The notes beneath the pieces were generated by a model. That model saw only the letters and a program-made list of their open reading frames with translations. It made no database searches and had not been told where the DNA came from. 54,966 nucleotides of DNA from CAZVPZ01 sp964629245 (GTDB lineage Archaea > Nanohalarchaeota > Nanosalinia > Nanosalinales > Nanosalinaceae). Shown here piece by piece: positions 16,454 through 23,741 of this stretch; the first letter of the stretch is position 1, and each line of letters opens with the position of its first letter. Location: the NCBI GenBank assembly GCA_964629245.1, contig CAZVPZ010000002.1, positions 1 through 54,966 of the forward strand, written 5' to 3'. The position numbers were made by a program, and so were the translations under genes.

Positions 16454-16504
16454 GTTCGGTGATTTACCTCCCCGAACTGGTTCGAATTTCGAAACCGATT
16501 TAAC
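16454..16504 (+). promoter_or_regulatory. Nested inverted repeats and TATA box before the Lrp/AsnC gene
   Basis: GTTCGG (16454-16459) and CCGAAC (16472-16477) form one inverted repeat, and TTCGAATTTCGAA (16481-16493) a second, near-perfect palindrome. The second abuts a BRE-like purine stretch and the TATA-like GATTTAAC (16497-16504), about 27 bp before the ATG at 16527. A dimeric regulator bound there would block TBP/TFB loading, so autoregulation by the encoded Lrp protein is the simple reading. Confidence 0.6.
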
Positions 16505-16526
16505 AATTCCGGCAAATGGTATGTCC

Positions 16527-16931
16527 ATGGATGAAACAGACCGGGAGATACTGGAGATTCTCAAGGAAGATGGACGTGCGTCCTTCACCCGCATCGCTTC
16601 TGAGGTCGGAGTATCGGAGGGAACTGTTAGGAACCGTGTGAACGGGATGGTGGATGACGGTGTTATAGAGAGGTTCACGGTCCAGACCCGGCAGGAAGGT
16701 GTTTCCGCAGTGGTGATGCTGGTGGTCTCGACCGAGGTCGATATAGAACAGATACTGGATTCGCTTCCCACAGATATAGAGGTATACGAGGTCACCGGAG
16801 AGTACGACCTTGTCATAAAGATGTCGAGGGGCTCCAGCGGGGAGCTTAATGAGACACTGGATTCTATGAGGGAGGTCAGGGGAGTGGAGAAGACGAAGAC
16901 CTATTCAATCCTGCAGAGTCACTACAGGTGA
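16527..16931 (+). CDS. Lrp/AsnC family transcriptional regulator
   Basis: 134 residues from ATG 16527 (ATG 16521 is also possible). The N-terminal winged HTH reads DREILEILKEDGRASFTRIASEVGVSEGTVRNRVNGMVDDGVI, the hallmark of Lrp/AsnC, followed by an RAM-type effector/oligomerisation domain with the VTGEYDLVIKM strand. These proteins bind DNA as dimers or octamers and respond to amino acids or related ligands. The effector is not evident from sequence. Inverted repeats in its own promoter suggest autoregulation. The 3' end overlaps the convergent membrane-protein gene by 10 bp. Confidence 0.92.
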   Translation: MDETDREILEILKEDGRASFTRIASEVGVSEGTVRNRVNGMVDDGVIERFTVQTRQEGVSAVVMLVVSTEVDIEQILDSLPTDIEVYEVTGEYDLVIKMSRGSSGELNETLDSMREVRGVEKTKTYSILQSHYR

Positions 16932-17590
16932 ACCGACGCCAGGAAAGAGGCCGCGACCGCCACGAGGCTGACGTTGGAGGGGATGTTGACACCGAACAGG
17001 GAGATACCTATGGCGAGGAGTGCGACCGCTCCACCTTTCCGGATATAGCTGATTCTGAGGTTCATCCCCCGGAGGAAGGAGGCCCCGGAAAGCACGATTA
17101 CCGCTATCGAAGCGGTGTAGAGCGCGGGCAGCAGGTACTGGAGGCTGAGATATAGCCCTTCAGGTGTCCCGACTGAAAGCAATCCGCCGGTGAGGAGTAT
17201 ACCGGGTACGGAGAACTTCTCGGCAAGTTCAAGACCCGCCAGCTCCAGTGATATAACGACCAGCGCCAGGCCGGCGGCTATCTTCATCCTTTCGACGTAA
17301 AGTACCTGGCCGAATACAGGCGCTACGAGAGATACGACGGCTGCACCCGCCAGAAGCACGGGCGCGGCCTGGAGCACCATCTGTCTCGCCTCTTTTACGG
17401 ATCCGGAGTAGGAGTACAGGACGGCGAGCGCTCCTGCCCCCGTGAATATGGTGAGAGCGACGGTCACTATATCGGAGAAGGTCTGGACCGACCCGGTCAC
17501 CAGCAGCGTGGCGAAAACTCCATCTATCAACGGCAGGCAGAGGATGAAGATCAACTTCCGGACGCCCTCATCAAGTTCAACTGGCCCCAT
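16922..17590 (-). CDS. Multi-pass membrane protein (resembles haloarchaeal DUF5794)
   Basis: 222 residues with six or seven hydrophobic helices. The N-terminal KLIFILCLPLIDGVFATLLVTG followed by FSDIVTVALTIFTGAGALAVL resembles the start of a haloarchaeal membrane family I remember as DUF5794 (LPLIDG... GG motif); this call is from memory. The gene overlaps the DapA-family gene in an ATGA arrangement at 17588-17592, so the two are translationally coupled. It could be a transporter linked to the aldolase product, but no transport motif is visible. Confidence 0.75.
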   Translation of the reverse strand: MGPVELDEGVRKLIFILCLPLIDGVFATLLVTGSVQTFSDIVTVALTIFTGAGALAVLYSYSGSVKEARQMVLQAAPVLLAGAAVVSLVAPVFGQVLYVERMKIAAGLALVVISLELAGLELAEKFSVPGILLTGGLLSVGTPEGLYLSLQYLLPALYTASIAVIVLSGASFLRGMNLRISYIRKGGAVALLAIGISLFGVNIPSNVSLVAVAASFLASVHL

Positions 17591-18582
17591 CAGTCATCCT
17601 CTAGTAAACCGAAATGGTCCAGGACGGTCTCGATTTCTGTCTGGTTATGGACGGTTTCCCTTCCATCCGCTGTCACTACGTCCTCCCCCTCCAGCGGTGC
17701 CCTGTCAAGAGGCGCCCGAGGGGTACCGAAGTCTGCACCCACCGCTTCCATCTGGTCGAGGGCGTACTGGACGGAGATAGGATTTTTCTCGCCTGTCTGG
17801 AACATCGCGTTGTGTGCGGGCATCAAAAGATTGTTCAGGGTTTCTGCTCTGACCTGGTCTTCCTCGGTATCACCCTCATACCCGTGTTCCCATACTCTCT
17901 TGGTCTCCTCTGGCAGTATGTTTCCAGTGACGCTTATCGTGAAGGAACCTCCTTCATCGTATATCAGTGGGTTTCTCGGATCATCGCCTGAGCCGAGATG
18001 AAAGTCCTCGTAGCCTTCTTCCTGTAGCAATGATCCCAGTCTGCGAATCTGATCTGGATCGTTGGAGGCCTCCTTGATTCCGATGACTCCAGGGATTCCG
18101 GCGATTTCCAGAACTGTCTCCGGCAATATATTTCTACCTGTACGGCCCGGGACGTTGTAGGCTATTATCGGGAGTTCTGTGTTTTCGGCTATCTGTCTGT
18201 AGTGTTCGACTATTCTGTCCTGGGGAGGACCGTTCTGGTAAGGAGAAATCATAAGGTGTGCGTCGGCATCGGTTTCATCCTCTATCCTCGTCGCAAGATC
18301 GATGGTCTGGTGAGTGCTGTTTATGCCATCTCCCGCGATTACAGGCAAATCCGCGGCCTCGGCCACCTTTCTAACGTACTCGACGTGTTCGTCGTACATA
18401 CCCTCTCCCTGGTCTCCAAGTGTCGCCGCGTGCCCTGTACAACCCGAAGGCACGTAACCGTCTACATCTCCTTCTTCAAGATATCCTAGATGCTCCACGG
18501 TGGCGTCATAGTTTATAGAGTCGTCCTCGTTCATGGGTGTTGGAAGCGCGGGGAATACGCCTACTGGTTCAAAGTCTGTCAT
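17590..18582 (-). CDS. DapA/NAL family (dihydrodipicolinate synthase-like) aldolase
   Basis: 330 residues, about 30 longer than usual, with an extended C-terminus. The TIM-barrel signatures are present: SGCTGHAATLGD for GTTGE(xx)TL (Cys48 replaces the first Thr), MISPYQNGPP (Tyr115), YNVPGRTGRNI (Tyr142, Arg147) and the Schiff-base Lys170 in GIKEAS. Members condense or cleave pyruvate-containing compounds: 4-hydroxy-tetrahydrodipicolinate synthase, N-acetylneuraminate lyase, KDG aldolase. Because the motif lacks the Glu after GxTG and no lysine genes are near, the exact substrate is open. It starts the two-gene operon with the membrane protein at 16922. Confidence 0.85.
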   Translation of the reverse strand: MTDFEPVGVFPALPTPMNEDDSINYDATVEHLGYLEEGDVDGYVPSGCTGHAATLGDQGEGMYDEHVEYVRKVAEAADLPVIAGDGINSTHQTIDLATRIEDETDADAHLMISPYQNGPPQDRIVEHYRQIAENTELPIIAYNVPGRTGRNILPETVLEIAGIPGVIGIKEASNDPDQIRRLGSLLQEEGYEDFHLGSGDDPRNPLIYDEGGSFTISVTGNILPEETKRVWEHGYEGDTEEDQVRAETLNNLLMPAHNAMFQTGEKNPISVQYALDQMEAVGADFGTPRAPLDRAPLEGEDVVTADGRETVHNQTEIETVLDHFGLLEDD

Positions 18583-18744
18583 TCGTTACCACTATGCATG
18601 AAATCGAAGAAAGAATTTATAAATACTTTGAATATCGTAGTATAATTTCTATAATCGTGAAAACGGGCGACTTGTGGCGGCTGCCAAAATACACTTCAGA
18701 TCTCTTGGGAACTAGTTAAATCTCTGGGTCTCTAACTGGTTTAC

Positions 18745-19479
18745 ATGGAGCTTAAGAACTCAGGTCATATGCCCGATCCCTCGCTATCCCGCGAGGAGAT
18801 GGAGGAACTGCAGGAAAGGATAGCTGCCGATGCTGTTTTCGAGAACCGCTTCGATTTTTCCTTAGACGGTGTGCAGGACCTGAAGGTCGCGGGTGTCGAT
18901 CAGGCCTTCCTCGATGACAGGGCGGTCTCCGGGGTTGTTATCTTGAGGGACGGCGAGGTGGTGGAGCGGGCGCATGCGACCGCATCGCTGGAGATACCTT
19001 ACATGCCGGGACTGCTGGCTTTCCGGGAGGCGCCTGCGATGATTAAGGCGTTGGAAAAGCTCTCGATTGAACCCGACCTCCTGATGCTGGACGGCTCGGG
19101 GCGGATACACTTCCGCCAGGCGGGTATAGCGGTACACGTCGGGGTCCTGTTCGATGTCCCGGCGGTGGGGGTCGCGAAGAGCCTGCTCTGTGGTGAAAGG
19201 GAGTCGCCGACGAGGGATCTTGCGGAGGGAGGTGCGGTGAGGATCCTCGCGGGTGACAGGATGGACGCGAGCAAGGGCACACATGTCGGCTACGCGTACC
19301 AGTCCAGGCAGTTCGAGAGCGACTCACGCAGCATCAATCCACTTTATCTCAGCCCGGGTCACAGGACGGACGAGGACGCGTCGCTTGACGTGGTCCGGTC
19401 GTTCTGTGAAGGTTACAAGCTACCGGAACCGGTCAGGCTCGCGGACCGGTACGTCGGGGAGAAAAAGCAGGATTTGTAA
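18745..19479 (+). CDS. nfi: Endonuclease V (deoxyinosine 3' endonuclease)
   Basis: 244 residues. VAGVDQAFLDD holds Asp52 (the family VDVSY position), YMPGLLAFREAP holds the wedge Tyr86-x-Pro88-Gly89 and Glu95, and LMLDGSGRIHFRQAGIA holds Asp116 and His122 (HPR in most homologues, here HFR). Lys145 in GVAKSLLCG completes the site. The enzyme cuts the second phosphodiester 3' of deoxyinosine or inosine in nucleic acids. A TATA-like GTTAAATC is near 18714-18721, about 28 bp upstream. It is a single gene in front of tRNA-Ala(GGC). Confidence 0.9.
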   Translation: MELKNSGHMPDPSLSREEMEELQERIAADAVFENRFDFSLDGVQDLKVAGVDQAFLDDRAVSGVVILRDGEVVERAHATASLEIPYMPGLLAFREAPAMIKALEKLSIEPDLLMLDGSGRIHFRQAGIAVHVGVLFDVPAVGVAKSLLCGERESPTRDLAEGGAVRILAGDRMDASKGTHVGYAYQSRQFESDSRSINPLYLSPGHRTDEDASLDVVRSFCEGYKLPEPVRLADRYVGEKKQDL

Positions 19480-19526
19480 TACATATTATCCATTATATGC
19501 TTGTATAGGAATATATGTAATACATA
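19475..19526 (+). repeat. Two copies of TGTAATACATA in an AT-rich spacer
   Basis: TGTAATACATA occurs at 19475-19485 (overlapping the endonuclease V stop) and at 19516-19526. Each contains the near-palindrome TGTAATACA, whose complement TGTATTACA also occurs at 22154-22162. The pair lies upstream of tRNA-Ala(GGC) and could be a regulator site or simply AT-rich promoter sequence. Confidence 0.4.
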
Positions 19527-19584
19527 GCCGGTGCTGGCTTTAGGTATTTAGGCTTAACCTCCGGAACAGGTAACATAGTTTGAA

Positions 19585-19658
19585 GGGCTCGTAGTTCAGC
19601 CTGGCAGAACGCTTCCTTGGCATGGAAGAGGCCCCGGGTTCAAATCCCGGCGAGTCCA
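19585..19658 (+). tRNA. tRNA-Ala(GGC)
   Basis: 74 nt, no intron. Acceptor GGGCTCG pairs with CGAGTCC and contains the G3:U70 wobble that identifies alanine tRNA. D arm GTTC/GAAC, anticodon stem CTTCC/GGAAG with loop TTGGCAT, anticodon GGC at 19619-19621, T arm CCGGG-TTCAAAT-CCCGG, discriminator A. CCA is not encoded. Confidence 0.95.
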
Positions 19659-19814
19659 AGGCCACCACTGTCTGGTTCTTCACAAGTACGTTTCAAAGAA
19701 GTCCTCAACGACTTCTTCCGCGAGATGCCAAGCCAGAGAACCGGAGCATTCACACTACAAGAAAGGACTTTCCCTAGAAAGAAAAACTTTGAAATATACC
19801 TCTAGACTATTATC

Positions 19815-20708
19815 CTATCTCCCGCCTTGCCTACCGCTGCTCCGATACCTGACTTCTGTCGACGATACAACCGGCTTGCCGTCTTCACCCTCCTCTATGT
19901 GTACGAGAAGGTAAGGCATCAAATTCTGGGCGTGTCCCTCGGAAAGGAGCTGAAGACATTCCAGGCCTGCTCGGGCGGATGAACGCTGATCATTTGTCTT
20001 TTCATCACTCTCTGTACAGTCAAACACGTCAACCGGTCTACCCGGGGTGAGAGGAAGTTCCGGCTCGCCCTCGACGCTGACACCTAACTGCTGTGCAGAA
20101 TCGGATGCGCCTTCGTCATCGGTGACGACTAGTGTTACCTTCTTGGCAGGTATCTTGATTTCTTTACCTGTCTGCGGGTTGCGGCCTTTGCGTGCTGAAC
20201 GTTCACCTGCCTCTTTCATGTCTTCATCCTCTTCCTCGTAGTACCAGTTGACTGTGATATCTTTCCCATTCTTCGCCAGTGCAACAATCTCCCACTGCAA
20301 CTGCATCTCGCCTTCCTCATCCAGCAACTTGACGGCGAGTTCTTTCCGTCCTTCATCGACACTACCTGCTCGAATATCCTCAAACCAGTCGTGGAGTTTA
20401 GTATCGCCCGGCTTCACGCCACGTTCCATCTCAAGATCATCAAAGGAGGGCTGTCCCCACGTCTTCTTTTCATGGTCGGGGTCGTGACCTTCCCGGTACT
20501 CGACCGTCGCATCACTCACGTCATCACCGTGTCCCGTGGCGATGTTATGCGTGGTGTAGTCCTTCTCGTCCAGTTGTGCCGCATCGCTCACGTCTTGGCC
20601 GTGGTTGACAGCGGCCTCACGCACACCAGACTTCTTGACGAGATTATCTGCCGCACCCAGTGCCGGGAGCACTGCGGCGATGGTAGCAAGTACAAGGAGC
20701 TTTCTCAT
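19815..20708 (-). CDS. Secreted chimera: tail-tube (gp19/Pvc1)-like segment plus HU-like arm
   Basis: 297 residues with a Sec signal peptide (about 1-20, ending ALGAA). Residues 65-145 match the contractile-tail tube family Phage_T4_gp19/Pvc1-Afp1: VEYREGHDPDHEKK, then GQPSFDDLEMERGV, then PGDTKLHDWFEDIRAG, then a strand pair ending LLDEEGEMQLQWE, in the order seen in eCIS inner-tube proteins. Residues 169-192 read SARKGRNPQTGKEIKIPAKK, the DNA-contacting arm of HU/IHF. The C-terminal 100 residues are unrecognised and contain two cysteines. No sheath, baseplate or spike gene is nearby, and an export signal on a tube-like protein is odd. TATA TTTTAAAA at 20732-20739 gives a leaderless start. 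A paralogue is at 25189. Confidence 0.75.
   Translation of the reverse strand: MRKLLVLATIAAVLPALGAADNLVKKSGVREAAVNHGQDVSDAAQLDEKDYTTHNIATGHGDDVSDATVEYREGHDPDHEKKTWGQPSFDDLEMERGVKPGDTKLHDWFEDIRAGSVDEGRKELAVKLLDEEGEMQLQWEIVALAKNGKDITVNWYYEEEDEDMKEAGERSARKGRNPQTGKEIKIPAKKVTLVVTDDEGASDSAQQLGVSVEGEPELPLTPGRPVDVFDCTESDEKTNDQRSSARAGLECLQLLSEGHAQNLMPYLLVHIEEGEDGKPVVSSTEVRYRSSGRQGGR
20376..20474 (-). repeat. 99-bp tract identical to 25543-25641
   Basis: Every base of this tract is repeated at 25543-25641, in the paralogous gene and in the same frame, encoding the tail-tube-like core (HEKKTWGQPSFDDLEMERG through DTKLHDWFED). Flanking coding sequence differs strongly, and the second shared protein motif (HU-like arm) differs at many synonymous sites. 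Recent gene conversion or module exchange is the likely cause. Confidence 0.9.
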
Positions 20709-20849
20709 AATCAGTTATTACAAGTTGATTCTTTTAAAAATCGGTTTAGAGCTTTCTGTGGAAACCGGTAGTTCGTATACAGAAAGACTTGGAGAGTGAG
20801 GGGTGTTTATTCCATTAGGTTTTTTAGGAGAAGAGAATAATCTCCCTGC

Positions 20850-21173
20850 ATGAAAACATCCGCCGGAACGAAATTTCTGGTGCTTTTGGCAGCAGGTTTG
20901 CTGATGATGGGTCTAGGAGTGGCCCCGTCCCATACCTCGACCAGTCAGCAGGATAATCAGCAGGATACGCCAAGTACTGACACTGGTCAAGCCCCGGAAG
21001 ATACCCAGAACTCGGGTTCAGGTCAGCAAGCCCAAGCACAGGACAAGGGACCGAAGGAATCAAAGAAGCCAAGTCTCCCTGAACAAGCCAGTTCAACCGC
21101 GAAAGACGTTGTTGACACCGTGTTCGGGGCCGTCGGGAACATTGGCAAGGCCCTATCCAACCTCTTCAGCTAG
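20850..21173 (+). CDS. Small secreted protein with conserved C-terminal motif
   Basis: 107 residues: a signal peptide or N-terminal anchor (about 8-25), a Gln/Asp/Ser/Thr-rich linker (about 28-72) that looks disordered, and a C-terminal segment (about 75-107) beginning LPEQASSTAKDVVDTVFGAV and ending in an amphipathic, Gly/Ala-containing helix. The same segment ends the protein at 34355, although linker and signal differ. The architecture (export signal, spacer, short amphipathic helix) resembles secreted membrane-active peptides or surface anchors, but no function is known. It is divergent from the tail-tube/HU gene at 20708. Confidence 0.7.
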   Translation: MKTSAGTKFLVLLAAGLLMMGLGVAPSHTSTSQQDNQQDTPSTDTGQAPEDTQNSGSGQQAQAQDKGPKESKKPSLPEQASSTAKDVVDTVFGAVGNIGKALSNLFS

Positions 21174-21255
21174 AAAAAGAAGTAAGTTCCCGAGAAATCC
21201 GGTAGATTCAACCGTTTCCAAACTCTTTTCCCTTTAAGGTGCTCTATGTCTCAAG

Positions 21256-21492
21256 CTATTCGGCCACGGTTATCTTCAGGGTGACATAGCCGGCGATGAC
21301 CTGGAGCGCGAAGATGGTGATTACCGTGAAGACGATCCCCTTGAGGTTGCCCAGGAGTTTGATGCCGATAACACCAATCAAGAGGCCGGCAAGGTTGATT
21401 ATATAGAATATAAGGACTCCATGAGCTAATTTAAGCCTTAATAGAGCTACTTTCTCATTTTCTTCATCGGAGAGAGTACTATAGTTCTTCAC
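21256..21492 (-). CDS. Small two-helix membrane protein
   Basis: 78 residues from a GTG at 21492, with two transmembrane helices (about 25-45 and 52-72) and a short charged N-terminus (NYSTLSDEENEKVALLRLKL). No family is recognised. A TATA-like GTTAAAAG lies about 28 bp upstream. Base composition is more AT-rich than neighbouring core genes. Confidence 0.65.
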   Translation of the reverse strand: MKNYSTLSDEENEKVALLRLKLAHGVLIFYIINLAGLLIGVIGIKLLGNLKGIVFTVITIFALQVIAGYVTLKITVAE

Positions 21493-21653
21493 TCGGAAAA
21501 TCCTATTACCAGACTAACTTTTAACTACATATTCTGGCCTGAAATCGGAACCAATCCTTAAACAAATAACCCCTGTTCCCGGCCGCCGTCACCCTTTTTA
21601 GATTACCCTCGGTGGAGGTCGAGGCAGGGTTTAAGAGAGCGGAGGTCGAGGGT

Positions 21654-22115
21654 TCAGAACCATATCTCGCCGCCGGGCTCCCCTGGCACGTCCACTCTCT
21701 GCTTGTCGCCGCCGACAGTGGCGTCGCGGATGTAGAGCGGTTCTCCCTCGTGTTCTCCGGCGTAGTCGAGGATGCCGTAGGTCTCGTGCGCCGCCTCTCT
21801 TTCCAGGAGCTGCCTCGCCTCCACTCCTGTTATCTCCTCTACCGCCGTGAGGTCGGAGGGTTTCACTCCCAGCACGTATCTTCCATCGACTTCGTAGTGC
21901 TGTATCCTGCCCCGGATCAGGTCGTCGGCACGGCTATGGTTCTCAAGCTCGACACCGTCCGGTGGATAGACCAGCTCTGGGTCGTCGAAGGGGTGCTGTC
22001 CGCCCATGGCTGATTTCTGGGAGTTGACCCGTGATTCGTAGAAGCTGTCTGGTCCTGTCGTCTCCTGGTTTCCTTTCGCTCTATCTGTGTCGGGTGATTC
22101 TACGGGTGTTGCCAT
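21654..22115 (-). CDS. Hypothetical acidic soluble protein
   Basis: 153 residues, strongly acidic, no signal peptide. The first 50 residues look disordered (polar, Gln/Ser/Asp). The rest is alpha/beta with RYVLGVKPSDLTAVEEITGVEARQLLEREAAHETYGIL. No family recognised. The start is supported by TATA-like CTTTTTAAGG at 22131-22140, about 20-25 bp upstream, next to the inverted GTATTAC motif at 22145-22161. It is divergent from the M50 protease gene. Confidence 0.7.
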   Translation of the reverse strand: MATPVESPDTDRAKGNQETTGPDSFYESRVNSQKSAMGGQHPFDDPELVYPPDGVELENHSRADDLIRGRIQHYEVDGRYVLGVKPSDLTAVEEITGVEARQLLEREAAHETYGILDYAGEHEGEPLYIRDATVGGDKQRVDVPGEPGGEIWF

Positions 22116-22144
22116 ACCCTCTATTTCCTACCCCGCCTTAAAAA

Positions 22145-22161
22145 GTATTACGATGTATTAC
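22145..22161. promoter_or_regulatory. GTATTACGATGTATTAC operator-like repeat between divergent genes
   Basis: Two GTATTAC half-sites in direct orientation are separated by GAT. The complement of 51212-51228 is the same 17-mer with one change (GTATTACGATATATTAC), also between divergent genes. Here it lies just upstream of the TATA boxes for 22115 (minus) and 22199 (plus). A shared transcription factor site is the simplest reading. Confidence 0.5.
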
Positions 22162-22198
22162 AACTGGTCTATTAAAGCTCGGTGACGCCATCCGGGAC

Positions 22199-22735
22199 AT
22201 GGAAACCCGCGAGCTTCGTGACCTGGTCGCGGCGTGGCTGGTCCTGGGGATAGCCTTCGGCAACCTGCTGGGCGGGCTTGAAATCTATACCGTGGCAGTG
22301 GCGCTCCTGACGGCGGGTGTGGGATTCCTCCTCCACGAACTGGCCCACCGCGTGGTGGCGAGACGTTTCCACCTGGCAGCGGAGTTCCGTGCGAACTACG
22401 AGATGCTGGCGATCGCTTTCTTCGGTTCTTTCGCGGGCGTTCTCTTCGCGGCGCCTGGTGCGGTCTACACGGAGGGCCGCCGCTCGCCACGCGAACAGGT
22501 GCTGATAAGCGGTGCTGGTCCTGCGACCAACATCCTGCTTGGCGCGCTTTTCTTCTTCATTCCAGGAATCATCGGGAGCTACGGCTTCATGATAAACTCG
22601 TGGCTCGCGCTGTTCAACATGATACCTTTCGGGGGGCTGGACGGTGAGTCAGTCTACCGGCACGATAAGGTGACCTACTTCTTCATGCTCGGGGTTTCCG
22701 CGGCTATGGTCGCGAGCTTCATGATCGGTTTCTGA
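22199..22735 (+). CDS. Peptidase M50 (site-2 protease-like) membrane metalloprotease
   Basis: 178 residues, mostly membrane-embedded. The zinc motif is His46-Glu47-Leu-Ala-His50 in LLHELAHRVVARRF, and the second motif FNMIPFGGLDG (Asn140 to Asp148) supplies the third ligand Asp. AAPGAVY and SGAGPATNILLG are also typical of archaeal M50 proteins. It lacks PDZ and CBS domains. These proteases cut transmembrane helices, usually to release regulators or clear signal remnants. The 3' end overlaps the convergent gene at 22649 by 87 bp. Confidence 0.9.
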   Translation: METRELRDLVAAWLVLGIAFGNLLGGLEIYTVAVALLTAGVGFLLHELAHRVVARRFHLAAEFRANYEMLAIAFFGSFAGVLFAAPGAVYTEGRRSPREQVLISGAGPATNILLGALFFFIPGIIGSYGFMINSWLALFNMIPFGGLDGESVYRHDKVTYFFMLGVSAAMVASFMIGF

Positions 22736-22900
22736 TATACCATAGAAAACGTAGAGGCCGATGGACACCGTCGCCCCAAAACCCGCGAGCGCGGCGGCAG
22801 GACCTGACAGAAAGGCGAAGACTGCCGCGACCGTTATCCCCGCGAGGTTCAACAGCAGGAAGTACGCTGTCAGCCGGTAGCCTGCCCCTGTCTCTTCCAT
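22649..22900 (-). CDS. Small two-helix membrane protein overlapping the M50 gene
   Basis: 83 residues from ATG 22900, with two helices (LTAYFLLLNLAGITVAAVFAFL and LAGFGATVSIGLYVFYGI) and a charged His/Glu-rich tail. A TATA-like ATTTTTAT at 22921-22928 favours the ATG at 22900 over an upstream ATG at 22924. The reading frame remains open far upstream, through tRNA-Ala(CGC), but that extension is certainly spurious. The last 29 codons overlap the convergent M50 gene. Confidence 0.6.
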   Translation of the reverse strand: MEETGAGYRLTAYFLLLNLAGITVAAVFAFLSGPAAALAGFGATVSIGLYVFYGISETDHEARDHSRGNPEHEEVGHLIVPVD

Positions 22901-22959
22901 GACGTGAGCCTCGGCGCGAACCATAAAAATCCTTCCCGTCCAATCAACCACGTAGAAAG

Positions 22960-23155
22960 GGGCTCGTAGTTCAGCCTGGCAGAACGCCACCTTCGCAACA
23001 CCTGCTTTCCGACACGCAGATTCCATCGAAATCTGCTTTGAAGCAGCAACTTCAAGTTGCTGCGTTGAGGGAAGTTGGTTCGAGAAGATCTCCGATCTTC
23101 GTGAGCTTCGACGCGGAACAGGTGGAGGCCACGGGTTCAAATCCCGTCGAGTCCA
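22960..23155 (+). tRNA. tRNA-Ala(CGC) with a 122-nt intron
   Basis: Exons 22960-22997 and 23120-23155 give a 74-nt tRNA with GGGCTCG/CGAGTCC acceptor (G3:U70), anticodon stem CCACC/GGTGG and anticodon CGC at 22994-22996. The intron (22998-23119) sits at the canonical 37/38 position. Its 3' part GCGG (23113-23116) pairs with UCGC of the anticodon loop, leaving 3-nt bulges: a bulge-helix-bulge for the archaeal splicing endonuclease. The intron is long and contains at least three hairpins (GCAGATT/AATCTGC, GCAGCAACTT/AAGTTGCTGC and GAAGATC/GATCTTC). Confidence 0.92.
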
Positions 23156-23191
23156 TCGCCTTCGGCGCTGAAAAAGACGGGTTTTGAAGGC

Positions 23192-23209
23192 CAAATCCCG
23201 TCGAGTCCA
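23192..23209 (+). repeat. Duplicate of the tRNA-Ala 3' end
   Basis: CAAATCCCGTCGAGTCCA repeats the T-arm and acceptor end of tRNA-Ala(CGC) (23138-23155), 54 bp downstream. ACGGGTT just before it also matches the tRNA, with a short insertion between. A second tRNA 3' end next to a tRNA gene is the usual trace of integrase-mediated insertion or of tandem duplication. Confidence 0.75.
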
Positions 23210-23317
23210 ACTTCTGAAAGTTTGATTATCATAAGCAATACAGGGAATGGCTCCCGAACCCTGAATCCTGGTGAGACTATCCATAGATTAATGATTCTGC
23301 AGGGTCGTGTGTTCTTT

Positions 23318-23683
23318 ATGGCGTGTAACCGGCGGGCTGTAGAGCGGGCTGTGAGCGAGAACCCGGGAATCTCGTTTACCGGCCTGAAGAGTGAGACTGG
23401 ACTGTCGAACGGCGTACTCCAGTACCATATCAGGAACTCGGAAGAGATCGAGAGGAAGAAGGGCGCCCTGATGGAGAGGGGTCACTGTGAGAAGTGCGAG
23501 CACCAGGGCGACTGCGGGCAGAAGTGCCTGAAGATGGTGGAACGGAAGCCTGTCAACCGTAGGATAATTGATATGAAGGAAGAAGGCCTGAGCCACACCA
23601 CCATAGCCGGGGAGCTTGATATCTGTGTCTCAACTGTGAGCTACCATGTCTCGAAGCTTGAGGAGCTGGGATTGCTCGACTGA
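23318..23683 (+). CDS. Two-HTH regulator with central cysteine cluster
   Basis: 121 residues from ATG 23318, which lies about 28 bp after a TATA-like AGATTAAT. Two winged HTH units are visible: NPGISFTGLKSETGLSNGVLQYHI (about 15-40) and EGLSHTTIAGELDICVSTVSYHVSKLEELGLLD (about 88-121). Between them is CEKCEHQGDCGQKC, a Cys cluster able to hold a metal or an Fe-S centre. This layout is common in haloarchaeal DNA-binding proteins. It may sense metal or redox state. The upstream reading frame (23222-23317) runs out of the tRNA repeat region and is not coding. Confidence 0.8.
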   Translation: MACNRRAVERAVSENPGISFTGLKSETGLSNGVLQYHIRNSEEIERKKGALMERGHCEKCEHQGDCGQKCLKMVERKPVNRRIIDMKEEGLSHTTIAGELDICVSTVSYHVSKLEELGLLD

Positions 23684-23741
23684 AGTTCAGTTTTTCTACT
23701 AGAAGACGTAAATAGGTGTGTTTCAAGCCGTACGCGTGGCG

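Noticed and set aside
16475..16495. tRNA-like GGTTCGAATTTCG
   Set aside because: It resembles a T loop but no acceptor or anticodon arm surrounds it; it is part of the regulator palindrome.
22901..23284. Upstream extension of the 22649 gene to 23284
   Set aside because: It reads through tRNA-Ala(CGC) antisense and has no promoter; the ATG at 22900 has a TATA-like box.
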